Below are positions 53,546-61,883 of a DNA stretch of 64,000 nucleotides, piece by piece. A program made the translations under genes and the position numbers. Within the stretch, counting starts at the first letter, position 1, and the number at the start of each line of letters is the position of its first letter. Under the pieces are notes generated by a model. That model ran no database searches, was not told where the DNA came from, and saw only the letters and a program-made list of their open reading frames with translations. The stretch covers positions 1-64,000 of the forward strand of contig JAZHEJ010000039.1 in the NCBI GenBank assembly GCA_036679665.1, read 5' to 3'. This DNA is from Tethybacter castelli (GTDB taxonomy: Bacteria; Pseudomonadota; Gammaproteobacteria; Tethybacterales; Tethybacteraceae).

Positions 53546-54817
53546 TTAGTTATTTGACGCTACTGAGCTTACGGCTTTGATTTGCTCTTTGGCTTCAAGG
53601 CCGAAATCCGAGTGTAATTTGCGCACTGCGTCAAGTACAAAACTATCATCGATGATTGCCGAAATCTTGATTTCAGAAGTTGATATCATCAAAATGTTAA
53701 CTTTTGCTTCAGCCAGCGATTTGAACATTTGCGCGGCGATGCCGGCATGACCGCGCATCCCGACTCCTACAATCGATAGCTTAGCGACATTGGTGGTGGT
53801 TTCCACTGTCGGGCAATCAAGCTTGGGGGCAATAACATCTAGCGTGGCAACAGCTCGCTCAAGTTGCGAACGATGGACGGTAAAAGAGATATCAGTATGT
53901 CCTTCCGCGCCGATATTTTGAACAATCACGTCGACGTCAATGCCATGTTCAGCTATCGCACTAAACAGCTCCGCTGCGACTCCTGGTCGGTCCGGCACTG
54001 AGCGCAAAGTAATTTTGGCCTCTTCAATGTTGTAGGTAATGCCGGTTACTTGTGGTTGTTCCATATCGTTTTCCGAAGTAAAAATGATGTTTGTGCCTGG
54101 GTTGTGCTGCTCATCAAAAGCTGACAGTACTTTCATTATCAGACCGTGACGGCCGGCAAATTCGACTGCGCGCGGGTGTAAAACCTTAGTGCCTAAAGCG
54201 GCCAATTCCAGAATTTCCTTGAAATGGATCGAGTCGAGTAGCCGTGCCTCAGGACATATACGCGGGTCAGCGGTATAAATGCCCTTGACATCGGTGTAGA
54301 TAAAACACTGTGTTGCTTGCAGCGCGGCTCCTATTGCCGCGGCGGTGGTATCTGATCCGCCGCGCCCTAACGTTGTTACCTCACCTTGGGCAGTTACGCC
54401 CTGGTAGCCGGCAATTACTGGTATCTCGCCTTGTTCTAACAAATTGTCAATGTTGCGCACATCAATGTCGGTAATCCGGGAGTTGCCATGATTGTCATCC
54501 GTTTTGATAAGTGCCTGAGCACCGGATAACGACCTGCTGGCTGCTCCTTTGGACTGCAAAATTGAAGCGAACAGCGCCGCGCTGACTAGTTCGCCAGTTG
54601 AGGCGATCACATCAAGCTCGCGCAGGTTGGGTATCGAAGATGCTTCGTAGAACAGATCAAGCAAAAAATCAGTTTGGTCACCCATCGCGGAGACCACAAC
54701 AACGACATTGGCGAATTGTTGCTTGTGACGTAAGACGATATCGGCCGCGCGGTGCATCAACTTAATGCTACCTAGCGAAGTGCCGCCAAATTTAACTACA
54801 ATCGTCTCGTTATTCAT
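53546..54817 (-). CDS. lysC: Aspartokinase
   Basis: Phosphorylates aspartate, entry to lysine, threonine, methionine and diaminopimelate synthesis. It has 423 residues. The kinase domain starts VVKFGGTSLGSIKLM and includes VTTLGRGGSDTTAAAIGAAL and YTDVKGIYTADPRI. Two C-terminal ACT domains (about 275-420) give feedback control (RPGVAAELFSAIAEHGIDVD). The protein is monofunctional. Its product line feeds MetX through homoserine. Confidence 0.96.
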   Translation of the reverse strand: MNNETIVVKFGGTSLGSIKLMHRAADIVLRHKQQFANVVVVVSAMGDQTDFLLDLFYEASSIPNLRELDVIASTGELVSAALFASILQSKGAASRSLSGAQALIKTDDNHGNSRITDIDVRNIDNLLEQGEIPVIAGYQGVTAQGEVTTLGRGGSDTTAAAIGAALQATQCFIYTDVKGIYTADPRICPEARLLDSIHFKEILELAALGTKVLHPRAVEFAGRHGLIMKVLSAFDEQHNPGTNIIFTSENDMEQPQVTGITYNIEEAKITLRSVPDRPGVAAELFSAIAEHGIDVDVIVQNIGAEGHTDISFTVHRSQLERAVATLDVIAPKLDCPTVETTTNVAKLSIVGVGMRGHAGIAAQMFKSLAEAKVNILMISTSEIKISAIIDDSFVLDAVRKLHSDFGLEAKEQIKAVSSVASNN

Positions 54818-54860
54818 TGTTCCACAAGTGAATCTATTATTTTACAAAGTTATCCGACCG

Positions 54861-55022
54861 TTAAGCTAAAAAAATACCCACATAATTGTTAGCTTTGTCA
54901 ATCCCGTCACCTTCACAACCAATGTTTGGCAAAGGCGCCTGACATCCTATAAAACCAACTACTTGGTCTAAAAAATGCGTACTGGCGCCGAGTGATGACA
55001 AGGTGGAAGTCGGCGTTACCAT
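54861..55022 (-). CDS. Possible small ORF, 53 residues, unrecognised
   Basis: An ATG at 55022 on the minus strand opens 53 codons ending TAA at 54861, in the 231-bp gap between the EamA gene and lysC. The product (MVTPTSTLSSLGASTH then FLDQVVGFIGCQAPLPNIGC) has two Cys and no recognised motif. There is no clear ribosome binding site. It could be chance, a small peptide upstream of lysC or a gene remnant. Otherwise this gap holds only the likely lysC promoter region. Confidence 0.2.
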   Translation of the reverse strand: MVTPTSTLSSLGASTHFLDQVVGFIGCQAPLPNIGCEGDGIDKANNYVGIFLA

Positions 55023-55048
55023 GGTGGTAGATTTCAGCTAAAGCTAGT

Positions 55049-55951
55049 TCAAGCTAACCTGAGTATTATTTTTTTGAACCACGTGCGCAACTGTTCATCA
55101 ATACAGATCAATGACACGATAATCAAACCAGTGGCTGCAGCAAAATAACGATCAAGTTGTTCGTTGAGAAAAACGATGCCAAGCACGACGGCCACAAAAG
55201 GTACTAGCATAACCGCCAATGAAGCATTGAAAGATCCGACTTTGTCAATCAGATACATAAATATCCGGTAAGCCAAAGCGGTACCAAATAGCGCCATTCC
55301 AACCGCACCAAACATAGCTTTAGGCTTTACGTCCACCGTGGGTAGCCCGTCAACGGCCAACATGGCCCCTAAGCTAAGAATAGTTGCGCCCACAATCATT
55401 CCTGTGGCTATCGTGAGATAGTCGCTGTTGAGGCTTATGCGACGCACTGAAACGGTGCTGATTGCGTAACATACCGGCGCGCATACGCACAGTAGACCGC
55501 CCAAAAACCAATTTTCAAAGGCGGATTCGTTGTTAGCTAAAAACAAAGTTGCCACCCCGCATATACCGATTACGATGCCTAACATACGTACTTTCCGGTA
55601 TTGATCTTGTCCGACTAATACCGCTAATAAGTAAGTAAATAATGGCATCGTCGCGTTGGCGATACCGGCAAAGCTGGAGTTTACATACTGTTGACCGTAG
55701 GCATAAAAAGCGAAAGGAGCCGCACATCCGAAAAAGCCCAAATACAACATCCAATAACGCAGTTGCCAGATTTTTTTCAATCGTGCAGCGCGTTGTCCGA
55801 ACAGCACAAACAAAAAAACGCTAGCAAGACTAACACGCCAAAATACTAATGTCATAGGAGGAATACCGTCAAGCCCAAGTTCAAAAAATAAGAATGAACT
55901 GCCCCATAATACTGCCAAAAGCACGGTCCACAGCCAGTCCGAGGCATGCAA
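55049..55951 (-). CDS. EamA/DMT-family transporter
   Basis: Drug/metabolite transporter superfamily protein of 300 residues with about ten hydrophobic segments in two EamA halves (about 5-135 and 150-285). LWGSSFLFFELGLDGIPP at the start and LNEQLDRYFAAATGLIIVS in the second half are typical. Such proteins export amino acids or other metabolites; the substrate is not predictable. It is divergent from mdh with a 79-bp gap to the likely mdh start. Confidence 0.9.
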   Translation of the reverse strand: MHASDWLWTVLLAVLWGSSFLFFELGLDGIPPMTLVFWRVSLASVFLFVLFGQRAARLKKIWQLRYWMLYLGFFGCAAPFAFYAYGQQYVNSSFAGIANATMPLFTYLLAVLVGQDQYRKVRMLGIVIGICGVATLFLANNESAFENWFLGGLLCVCAPVCYAISTVSVRRISLNSDYLTIATGMIVGATILSLGAMLAVDGLPTVDVKPKAMFGAVGMALFGTALAYRIFMYLIDKVGSFNASLAVMLVPFVAVVLGIVFLNEQLDRYFAAATGLIIVSLICIDEQLRTWFKKIILRLA

Positions 55952-56030
55952 AGATAAGGGGTTTGGGGAGTGTTGAAGGGAGATAATGATTACCTAATGA
56001 ATGAGTCATTTTACTGATAGAATGCAATCT

Positions 56031-57023
56031 ATGTCTGGTAAAACAATGAAAGTTGCGGTAACAGGGGCGGCTGGGCAAATTAACTATTCATTGTTATTTA
56101 GGATCGCTTCAGGTCAATTGTTCGGTCCTGACGTTAAAGTGCATTTATCGTTACTTGAAATCAACATTGAAGCGGCGGTAAAGGCGATGGAGGGCGTCGC
56201 AATGGAACTTGAAGATTGCGCGTTCGCCACGTTGGATGGATATTCATTACACACTGATCCGGTTAAATGTTTTGCTGACGCTGACTGTGTGTTTTTAGTT
56301 GGTGCAAAACCCCGCGCCAAGGGTATGGAACGCAAAGATTTGCTAAAAGCAAACGCAGCGATTTTTAGTGCGCAGGGCAATGCTTTGGCTGAAAGCGCCT
56401 CGCCTGATGTCAAAGTTTTGGTGGTCGGCAATCCGGCCAATACCAACTGTTTGATTGCCCAGCGTAACGCGGCTAGTTTGAATCCGGCAAACTTTACGGC
56501 TATGACCAGGCTTGATCAAAATCGTGCCATCACCCAAATCGCGCAGCACACTAACAAGCATGCGAGCGAAATACGCAACGTGATAATCTGGGGCAATCAT
56601 TCGGCCACGCAATTTCCTGATATTGCCCATGCCTCCGTAGCAGATGCTTTAGCAGCTGATGTTGTTGACGATGCGTGGTACCGTAATGAAATGATTGGCA
56701 AAGTACAAAAACGTGGAGCCGCGATTATCGAGTCGCGTGGATTTTCTTCAGCAGCTTCGGCAGCTTCGGCAGCCATTGATCATATGCGAGACTGGTTTAA
56801 TGGAACAATTGATGGTCAATGGGTAAGCATGGGGGTGGTTTCCAGCGGCGAATACGAAATAACCAGCGGGTTGGTGTATTCCTACCCGTGTACTTGTAAC
56901 AAAGGAGAATGGAATATTGTTTCCGGATTGGATATTGCTCCTTTCGCTCGCGAGATGATGAAAAATACGGAAGATGAGTTGATCGAAGAGCGTAACGACA
57001 TAGCGACTCTATTACCCATATAA
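56031..57023 (+). CDS. mdh: Malate dehydrogenase
   Basis: NAD-dependent malate to oxaloacetate in the TCA cycle. The ATG at 56031 gives 330 residues; ATGs at 56001 and 56046 are also in frame. VAVTGAAGQINYSLLFRIA is the NAD loop, followed by GAKPRAKGMERKDLL (substrate Arg), GNPANTNCLI, MTRLDQNRA and the catalytic His in WGNHSATQFPD. This LDH/MDH subgroup is common in betaproteobacteria and actinobacteria. An internal Ala/Ser-rich repeat (SAASAASAA) sits near residue 240. Confidence 0.96.
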   Translation: MSGKTMKVAVTGAAGQINYSLLFRIASGQLFGPDVKVHLSLLEINIEAAVKAMEGVAMELEDCAFATLDGYSLHTDPVKCFADADCVFLVGAKPRAKGMERKDLLKANAAIFSAQGNALAESASPDVKVLVVGNPANTNCLIAQRNAASLNPANFTAMTRLDQNRAITQIAQHTNKHASEIRNVIIWGNHSATQFPDIAHASVADALAADVVDDAWYRNEMIGKVQKRGAAIIESRGFSSAASAASAAIDHMRDWFNGTIDGQWVSMGVVSSGEYEITSGLVYSYPCTCNKGEWNIVSGLDIAPFAREMMKNTEDELIEERNDIATLLPI

Positions 57024-57030
57024 ACTTGCG

Positions 57031-58356
57031 ATGTCAGTTCCGATGAGAAAATCCTCCAAGGTTCGCAGCACTAAGAAAACGTTAACTAAGCCTGCCAGAA
57101 AGTCATACAAACCAACTGGGGTAACCCCGGTTAAAAAGCACATGACAAAGGCGCAACTTCGAAAGCGTTCGTTGCGATATCATGAATACCCGGCCCCGGG
57201 CAAAATCACAGTCATCCCGACTAAGCCGGCGATGACTTCCGAAGATTTAACCTTGGCGTATTCACCGGGTGTAGCCGTACCTTGTTTGGAAATTGCCCGC
57301 GATCGTAGCAATGCTTACAAGTACACGCGCAAAGGAAATCTGGTGGGAATCATCACCAACGGCACCGCTGTGTTAGGTTTAGGCAATATTGGTCCGCTAG
57401 CCTCCAAACCGGTTATGGAAGGCAAGGCGATGCTGTTTAAGATTTTCGCCGGTATAGATGTGTTTGACATTGAGTTACGCACCAAAAGCCAAGAAGAGTT
57501 TATCGAAACCGTTCTAAGACTTGAAGAAACTTTTGGAGCAGTCAATCTAGAGGACATTAAAGCTCCTTCTTGCTTTTTAATTGAAGAAAGATTACGGGAA
57601 AAAATGTCGATACCCGTAATGCATGACGATCAAACCGGTACCGCGGTAGTAACTTGCGCGGCTTTACTGAACGCGATGGAAATCCAAGGTAAGAAAAAAT
57701 GCGAGGTCAAAGTGGTTTGCATCGGTGCCGGTGCCGCCGGAATTGCGATTTTACAGTTGTGCCGAGAAATATTCGGCTTCGCGAATGATCAGATTCACTT
57801 GATTGACAGCCAAGGATTGGTGACGATTGATCGGGATAAATTGCCCACCTATAAAATGGCGTATGCCAAACCGCCATCCAAACACACCGACTTGGTTAGC
57901 GTAATAAAAGACGCTGATATAGCAATAGGGGTTTCGCGAGCCGGGCTTATTACCAAGAAGATGGTTGCGTCAATGGCGCCAAAACCGATAATTTTTGCTT
58001 TGGCTAACCCAGATCCGGAAATTCTGCCTGAAGCCGTGCTTGCAGTGCGGCCGGAGGCGATAATTGCGACTGGCAGATCAGACTACCCCAACCAAGTCAA
58101 TAACTCGGTGTGCTTTCCGTATCTGTTCAGAGGAGCACTGGATGCCCATGCGAAAAAATTCACCCGGGCGATGTTCCATGCCGCTGTTTATGCTTTAGCT
58201 AACATTGCTCGAAAACGCGTACCGAAAATACTGCAAACTAAGCAAAAATTGTCATTTGGGCCGGAGTATATTTTACCTTTACAATATGATAAGCGTTTGT
58301 ATAATGCTGTTGTTGGCGCTGTGCACAAGGCATACGATCCGAAAGACTGTAACTAA
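57031..58356 (+). CDS. Malic enzyme lacking the phosphotransacetylase domain
   Basis: Oxidative decarboxylation of malate to pyruvate. Residues about 45-430 match the MaeB-type catalytic domain: HEYPAPGKITVIPTKP, LAYSPGVAVPCLEI, NGTAVLGLGNIGP, MEGKAMLFK, EDIKAPSCFLIEE, MHDDQTGTAVV and GAGAAGIAIL. The C-terminal PTA-like domain (about 320 residues in E. coli MaeB) is absent. The first 45 residues carry about 16 Lys/Arg and are absent in relatives; an internal ATG at 57142 would remove 37 of them. It is seven bases after mdh and nine before sdhC, an unusual insertion into the TCA cluster. Confidence 0.92.
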   Translation: MSVPMRKSSKVRSTKKTLTKPARKSYKPTGVTPVKKHMTKAQLRKRSLRYHEYPAPGKITVIPTKPAMTSEDLTLAYSPGVAVPCLEIARDRSNAYKYTRKGNLVGIITNGTAVLGLGNIGPLASKPVMEGKAMLFKIFAGIDVFDIELRTKSQEEFIETVLRLEETFGAVNLEDIKAPSCFLIEERLREKMSIPVMHDDQTGTAVVTCAALLNAMEIQGKKKCEVKVVCIGAGAAGIAILQLCREIFGFANDQIHLIDSQGLVTIDRDKLPTYKMAYAKPPSKHTDLVSVIKDADIAIGVSRAGLITKKMVASMAPKPIIFALANPDPEILPEAVLAVRPEAIIATGRSDYPNQVNNSVCFPYLFRGALDAHAKKFTRAMFHAAVYALANIARKRVPKILQTKQKLSFGPEYILPLQYDKRLYNAVVGAVHKAYDPKDCN

Positions 58357-58365
58357 CACTAAAGC

Positions 58366-58755
58366 ATGTCTGATATTGCGATTCCCAAAAGGCCCAAGTA
58401 TCTTAATCTGATTAAAATCAGATTGCCATTGCCTGGCTTCGTATCTTTCTTGCATCGGGTAAGCGGGGCGGTGTTGATACTGGCGTTGCTATTTGCAACC
58501 TGGGCTTTGGATGTTGCGTTGCAAAGCGAACAGGGCTATCAAAAGGTTGCTGATGTTATGGCAAATCCGGTACTAAAACTATTCGCGCTAATAACGATTT
58601 GGAGTTTATTCCATCATCTATGTGCGGGAATTAGATTTTTGTTTCTCGAAGCTCATATCGGTGTTAATCTGCCGGCTGCAAGGCTTAGTTCAATTATTGT
58701 GATATTGGTAAGCTTAGCGCTAACCTTGGCAGTAGGAGCAGTAGTGTTGCTATGA
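58366..58755 (+). CDS. sdhC: Succinate dehydrogenase cytochrome b556 subunit
   Basis: Membrane subunit binding haem b and quinone. It has 129 residues and three membrane helices. RPKYLNLIKIRLPLPGFVSF and LHRVSGAVLILAL carry the SdhC signature (quinone-site Ser, Arg), and SLFHHLCAGIRFLFLE contains the haem-ligand His. It overlaps sdhD by four bases. Confidence 0.95.
   Translation: MSDIAIPKRPKYLNLIKIRLPLPGFVSFLHRVSGAVLILALLFATWALDVALQSEQGYQKVADVMANPVLKLFALITIWSLFHHLCAGIRFLFLEAHIGVNLPAARLSSIIVILVSLALTLAVGAVVLL
58405..58424. repeat. Perfect inverted repeat at the start of sdhC
   Basis: AATCTGAT TAAA ATCAGATT, an 8-bp stem with a 4-nt loop about 40 bp into sdhC coding sequence. It could form an mRNA hairpin or be an operator-like palindrome, or be chance. 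Confidence 0.35.
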
Positions 58756-59102
58756 GTAAATTACGACAGGTGACCGGAGCGCATAGTGGCTTAGGCGAAT
58801 GGTCGGGGCAGTTGCTGTCGGCGTTGATAATGATCGCGTTGATAGTTTATTTAGTGATTGCTTTTGCGGTCGTACAACCTTTTGGGCACTTTGCTTTATC
58901 TAGTTTTGTCGGGGCGAATTACATCCGAGTCCCGGCGGTTTTGCTTGCATTCGTTGTGGTATGGCATGCTTGGCTCGGCGCGAAAAGTATCTTAATGGAT
59001 TACATCAAGTGGAATACGCTAAGAGTCGTTAAATATATCGGCACGATTGTATATCTGCTTGTGGTCTTGATTTGGTTTATTGCCGTAATTTGGAGTGTTT
59101 GA
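58752..59102 (+). CDS. sdhD: Succinate dehydrogenase membrane anchor subunit
   Basis: Second membrane anchor of complex II. It has 116 residues and three hydrophobic helices. AHSGLGEWSGQLLSALIMI opens it, and VVWHAWLGAKSILMDYIKW contains the H-x-x-x-G-x-x-x-I-x-x-D-Y haem/quinone pattern of SdhD. It overlaps sdhC by four bases and sdhA by one. Confidence 0.93.
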   Translation: MSKLRQVTGAHSGLGEWSGQLLSALIMIALIVYLVIAFAVVQPFGHFALSSFVGANYIRVPAVLLAFVVVWHAWLGAKSILMDYIKWNTLRVVKYIGTIVYLLVVLIWFIAVIWSV

Positions 59103-60859
59103 TGACTGTACGGTATCGTTCTTTTGATGCGTTAGTTGTGGGCGGCGGAGGCTCGGGATTACGTGCCTCGCTTGAGCTGTCGATGAACGGTGTGCGCACT
59201 GCCGTGATTTCAAAAGTTTTTCCGACACGCTCGCATACCGTTGCTGCTCAAGGAGGTATAACATCCGCTTTGGGCAATATGTCCCCTGATCACTGGCATT
59301 GGCATATGTACGACACTGTTAAAGGATCAGATTACATTGGCGATCAAGATGCGATCGAATATATGTGCCGCAATGCCATTGATGTGGTGTACGAATTGGA
59401 GCATTGGGGCCTGCCTTTTTCACGTCTGGAAGACGGGCGAATATATCAACGTCCGTTCGGTGGACAATCGCAAAATTTTGGAGGTCCGCAAGCCGCTCGT
59501 ACGTGCGCGGCGGCGGATCGAACCGGACATGCGATGCTACACACTTTGTATCAGCAGAATTTACGCAGCGGAACCCATTTTTTCGATGAGTATTACGCAG
59601 TGGATTTTGCTTATGATTCGAAAGGAGCCATTGCTGGTGTAGTAGCTATTGAGATTGAAACCGGCGAAGTGTATATGTTTGATGCTGCTAGTGTTATTCT
59701 CGCCACCGGCGGAGGTGGAAGAATTTTTCAGCATAGTACCAATGCTTATTCAAACACCGGCGATGGTCTCGGGATGGTTACGCGCGCTGGATTACCTTTG
59801 CAAGATATGGAGTTTTGGCAGTTTCATCCGACCGGTGTCGCCGGGGCCGGAGTCCTAGTTACCGAAGGCTGCCGAGGTGAGGGAGGCTATCTGATCAATG
59901 AAGAAGGCGAGAGGTTCATGGAGCGCTATGCCCCCAACGCCAAAGATTTGGCCGGGCGAGACGTTGTAGCTCGCTCAATGGCGATAGAAATTATTGAAGG
60001 TCGAGGTTGCGGACCCAACAAAGATCATGTTTTACTCAAGCTAGACCATTTGGGCAAGGAGATTATCCTTGATCGGTTGCCGGCAATTCGCGAGATCTCA
60101 ATTAAATTTGCTGGGGTGGATCCACTCGAAAATCCCATTCCGGTTGTTCCGACCGTCCACTACATGATGGGAGGGATACCAACAAATCGATTCGGGCAGG
60201 TGCTTGATCACAAAGATGGTGAAGATATGGTGGTGCCACGCTTATATGCCGTGGGCGAATGCGCCTGTGTTTCGGTACATGGCGCGAATCGCCTAGGTGG
60301 TAATTCTTTAGTCGATCTGATTGTGTTTGGTCGCGCGGTCGGTCAACATATTTTAGAGAATTTCGGTGAAGTTTCAGCTCCAGCCGATCTAACTGACGAA
60401 GCTGCTTCAATGGCGCTAGAGCGCATTGCCCGGTTGGAACGCAAAGAAGGTGAGCGGGCCGATTTACTTCGCGACGAAATGCGCAAGACGTTGCAGAACC
60501 ATTGCGGAGTGTTTCGTACTGATGAAAATATGCGTGCCGGTTGGATCGAGTTCGAGAAAATTGCCAATCGACACGCCAACCTGGCCATTAAGGACCATTC
60601 AAAAATATTCAATACGGCCCGCATAGAAGCATTGGAATTGGATAATCTGATGTCGGTCGCGCGAGCGACGATTATTTCAGCGATCAATCGCACTGAGAGC
60701 AGGGGCGCTCATGCTCGAGATGATTTTCGCGAACGGGATGATAAAAGTTGGCGTAAGCATACTTTGTACTATCCGAAGGACGACAAGATCACTTATCGAG
60801 CGGTCCAGGACAAGCCATTAACCGTTGACACTTTCGAGCCGAAAGTGCGAACTTACTAA
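59102..60859 (+). CDS. sdhA: Succinate dehydrogenase flavoprotein subunit
   Basis: Catalytic FAD subunit oxidising succinate to fumarate. The ATG at 59102 (TGATG with sdhD) gives 585 residues. DALVVGGGGSGLRASLEL binds FAD, SHTVAAQGGI holds the covalent-FAD His, and FHPTGV, GEGGYLIN and RLGGNSLVDLIVFGR form the active site and capping region. The C-terminus KHTLYYPKDDKITYRAV is standard for proteobacterial SdhA. Confidence 0.98.
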   Translation: MTVRYRSFDALVVGGGGSGLRASLELSMNGVRTAVISKVFPTRSHTVAAQGGITSALGNMSPDHWHWHMYDTVKGSDYIGDQDAIEYMCRNAIDVVYELEHWGLPFSRLEDGRIYQRPFGGQSQNFGGPQAARTCAAADRTGHAMLHTLYQQNLRSGTHFFDEYYAVDFAYDSKGAIAGVVAIEIETGEVYMFDAASVILATGGGGRIFQHSTNAYSNTGDGLGMVTRAGLPLQDMEFWQFHPTGVAGAGVLVTEGCRGEGGYLINEEGERFMERYAPNAKDLAGRDVVARSMAIEIIEGRGCGPNKDHVLLKLDHLGKEIILDRLPAIREISIKFAGVDPLENPIPVVPTVHYMMGGIPTNRFGQVLDHKDGEDMVVPRLYAVGECACVSVHGANRLGGNSLVDLIVFGRAVGQHILENFGEVSAPADLTDEAASMALERIARLERKEGERADLLRDEMRKTLQNHCGVFRTDENMRAGWIEFEKIANRHANLAIKDHSKIFNTARIEALELDNLMSVARATIISAINRTESRGAHARDDFRERDDKSWRKHTLYYPKDDKITYRAVQDKPLTVDTFEPKVRTY

Positions 60860-60888
60860 TTTTTACACTAGCATAACGAGGCGAAATC

Positions 60889-61587
60889 ATGCGTTTTTCG
60901 ATATATCGCTATAACCCAGAAACCAATCCTGATCCATACATGCAAGATTTCGAGCTGGAGATGAAACCCGGCGCCAAATTTTTGCTTGATGCGCTGGTGC
61001 AGATCAAAGATGAAGTGGATGATTCGTTATCTTTACGTCGCTCTTGCCGTGAAGGCGTATGTGGTTCGGACGGCATGAATATCAACGGAAAAAACGGCCT
61101 AGCCTGCATTACCGATTTGGCCGACCTCAAAGAGCCCGTGGTAATTAAGCCGTTGCCAGGATTGCCGGTTATCCGCGATTTAGTCGTGGACATGTCACAA
61201 TTTTTTAAACAATATCGTTCGGTAAAGCCTTATTTGATTTCCGATGATCCCATTCCATTGAAAGAGCGTTTGCAGTCCCCGGAAGACCGCGCGGAGCTAG
61301 ATGGATTGTACGAGTGTATTTTGTGTGCTTGTTGCTCGACTTCCTGCCCTTCGTTTTGGTGGAATCCTGATAAATTTGTTGGCCCTGCAGGATTGTTGCA
61401 GGCCTATCGCTTTATAGCTGATACGCGGGATACTCGCACTAACGAACGCTTAGATAATCTTCAAGATCCGTATCGCTTGTTTAGGTGCCACACTATTATG
61501 AACTGCGTTGATGTGTGCCCCAAAAACTTGAACCCTACTAAAGCGATAGGCAAGATTAAACAAATCATGCTTAACCGTGCCATCTGA
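60889..61587 (+). CDS. sdhB: Succinate dehydrogenase iron-sulfur subunit
   Basis: Electron-transfer subunit of complex II. It has 232 residues. The 2Fe-2S site is SCREGVCGSDGMNINGKNG with a further Cys; the 4Fe-4S site is CILCACCSTSCP; the 3Fe-4S site is CHTIMNCVDVCPKNLNP. AACGAGGCG lies just before the ATG as a ribosome binding site. It overlaps sdhE by 11 bases. Confidence 0.98.
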   Translation: MRFSIYRYNPETNPDPYMQDFELEMKPGAKFLLDALVQIKDEVDDSLSLRRSCREGVCGSDGMNINGKNGLACITDLADLKEPVVIKPLPGLPVIRDLVVDMSQFFKQYRSVKPYLISDDPIPLKERLQSPEDRAELDGLYECILCACCSTSCPSFWWNPDKFVGPAGLLQAYRFIADTRDTRTNERLDNLQDPYRLFRCHTIMNCVDVCPKNLNPTKAIGKIKQIMLNRAI

Positions 61588-61837
61588 CCTCAGTCAAACT
61601 CAACTTCAGTTACGCGCCCATTTGAAATGGGGATGTCGACGGGGGATGCTTGAACTTGACTTGTTACTCCAGCCATTGGTGCAACGGCTAGCGGACATGT
61701 CCGCGCGTGAAGTAGAACTAGTGCAGGAGTTGCTTGCTCATGACGATCAAACACTATGGGATGCGCTAATTGCTCGCAAAATCCAGCTGGCTCCTCATTT
61801 GCGAGAACTGGTATCAAATCTGATTGTTAAGGCATAA
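61577..61837 (+). CDS. sdhE: FAD assembly factor SdhE
   Basis: Small protein promoting covalent FAD attachment to SdhA. It has 86 residues from a GTG start inside the end of sdhB. The essential RGxxE motif is visible in CRRGMLELDLLL. DDQTLWDALI is the typical second conserved patch. The location directly after sdhB is the usual betaproteobacterial order. Confidence 0.93.
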   Translation: MPSDLSQTQLQLRAHLKWGCRRGMLELDLLLQPLVQRLADMSAREVELVQELLAHDDQTLWDALIARKIQLAPHLRELVSNLIVKA

Positions 61838-61883
61838 TATAGTGTCTGAAGTTCATTACTCATTTGGAATTCGGAAATAATAT

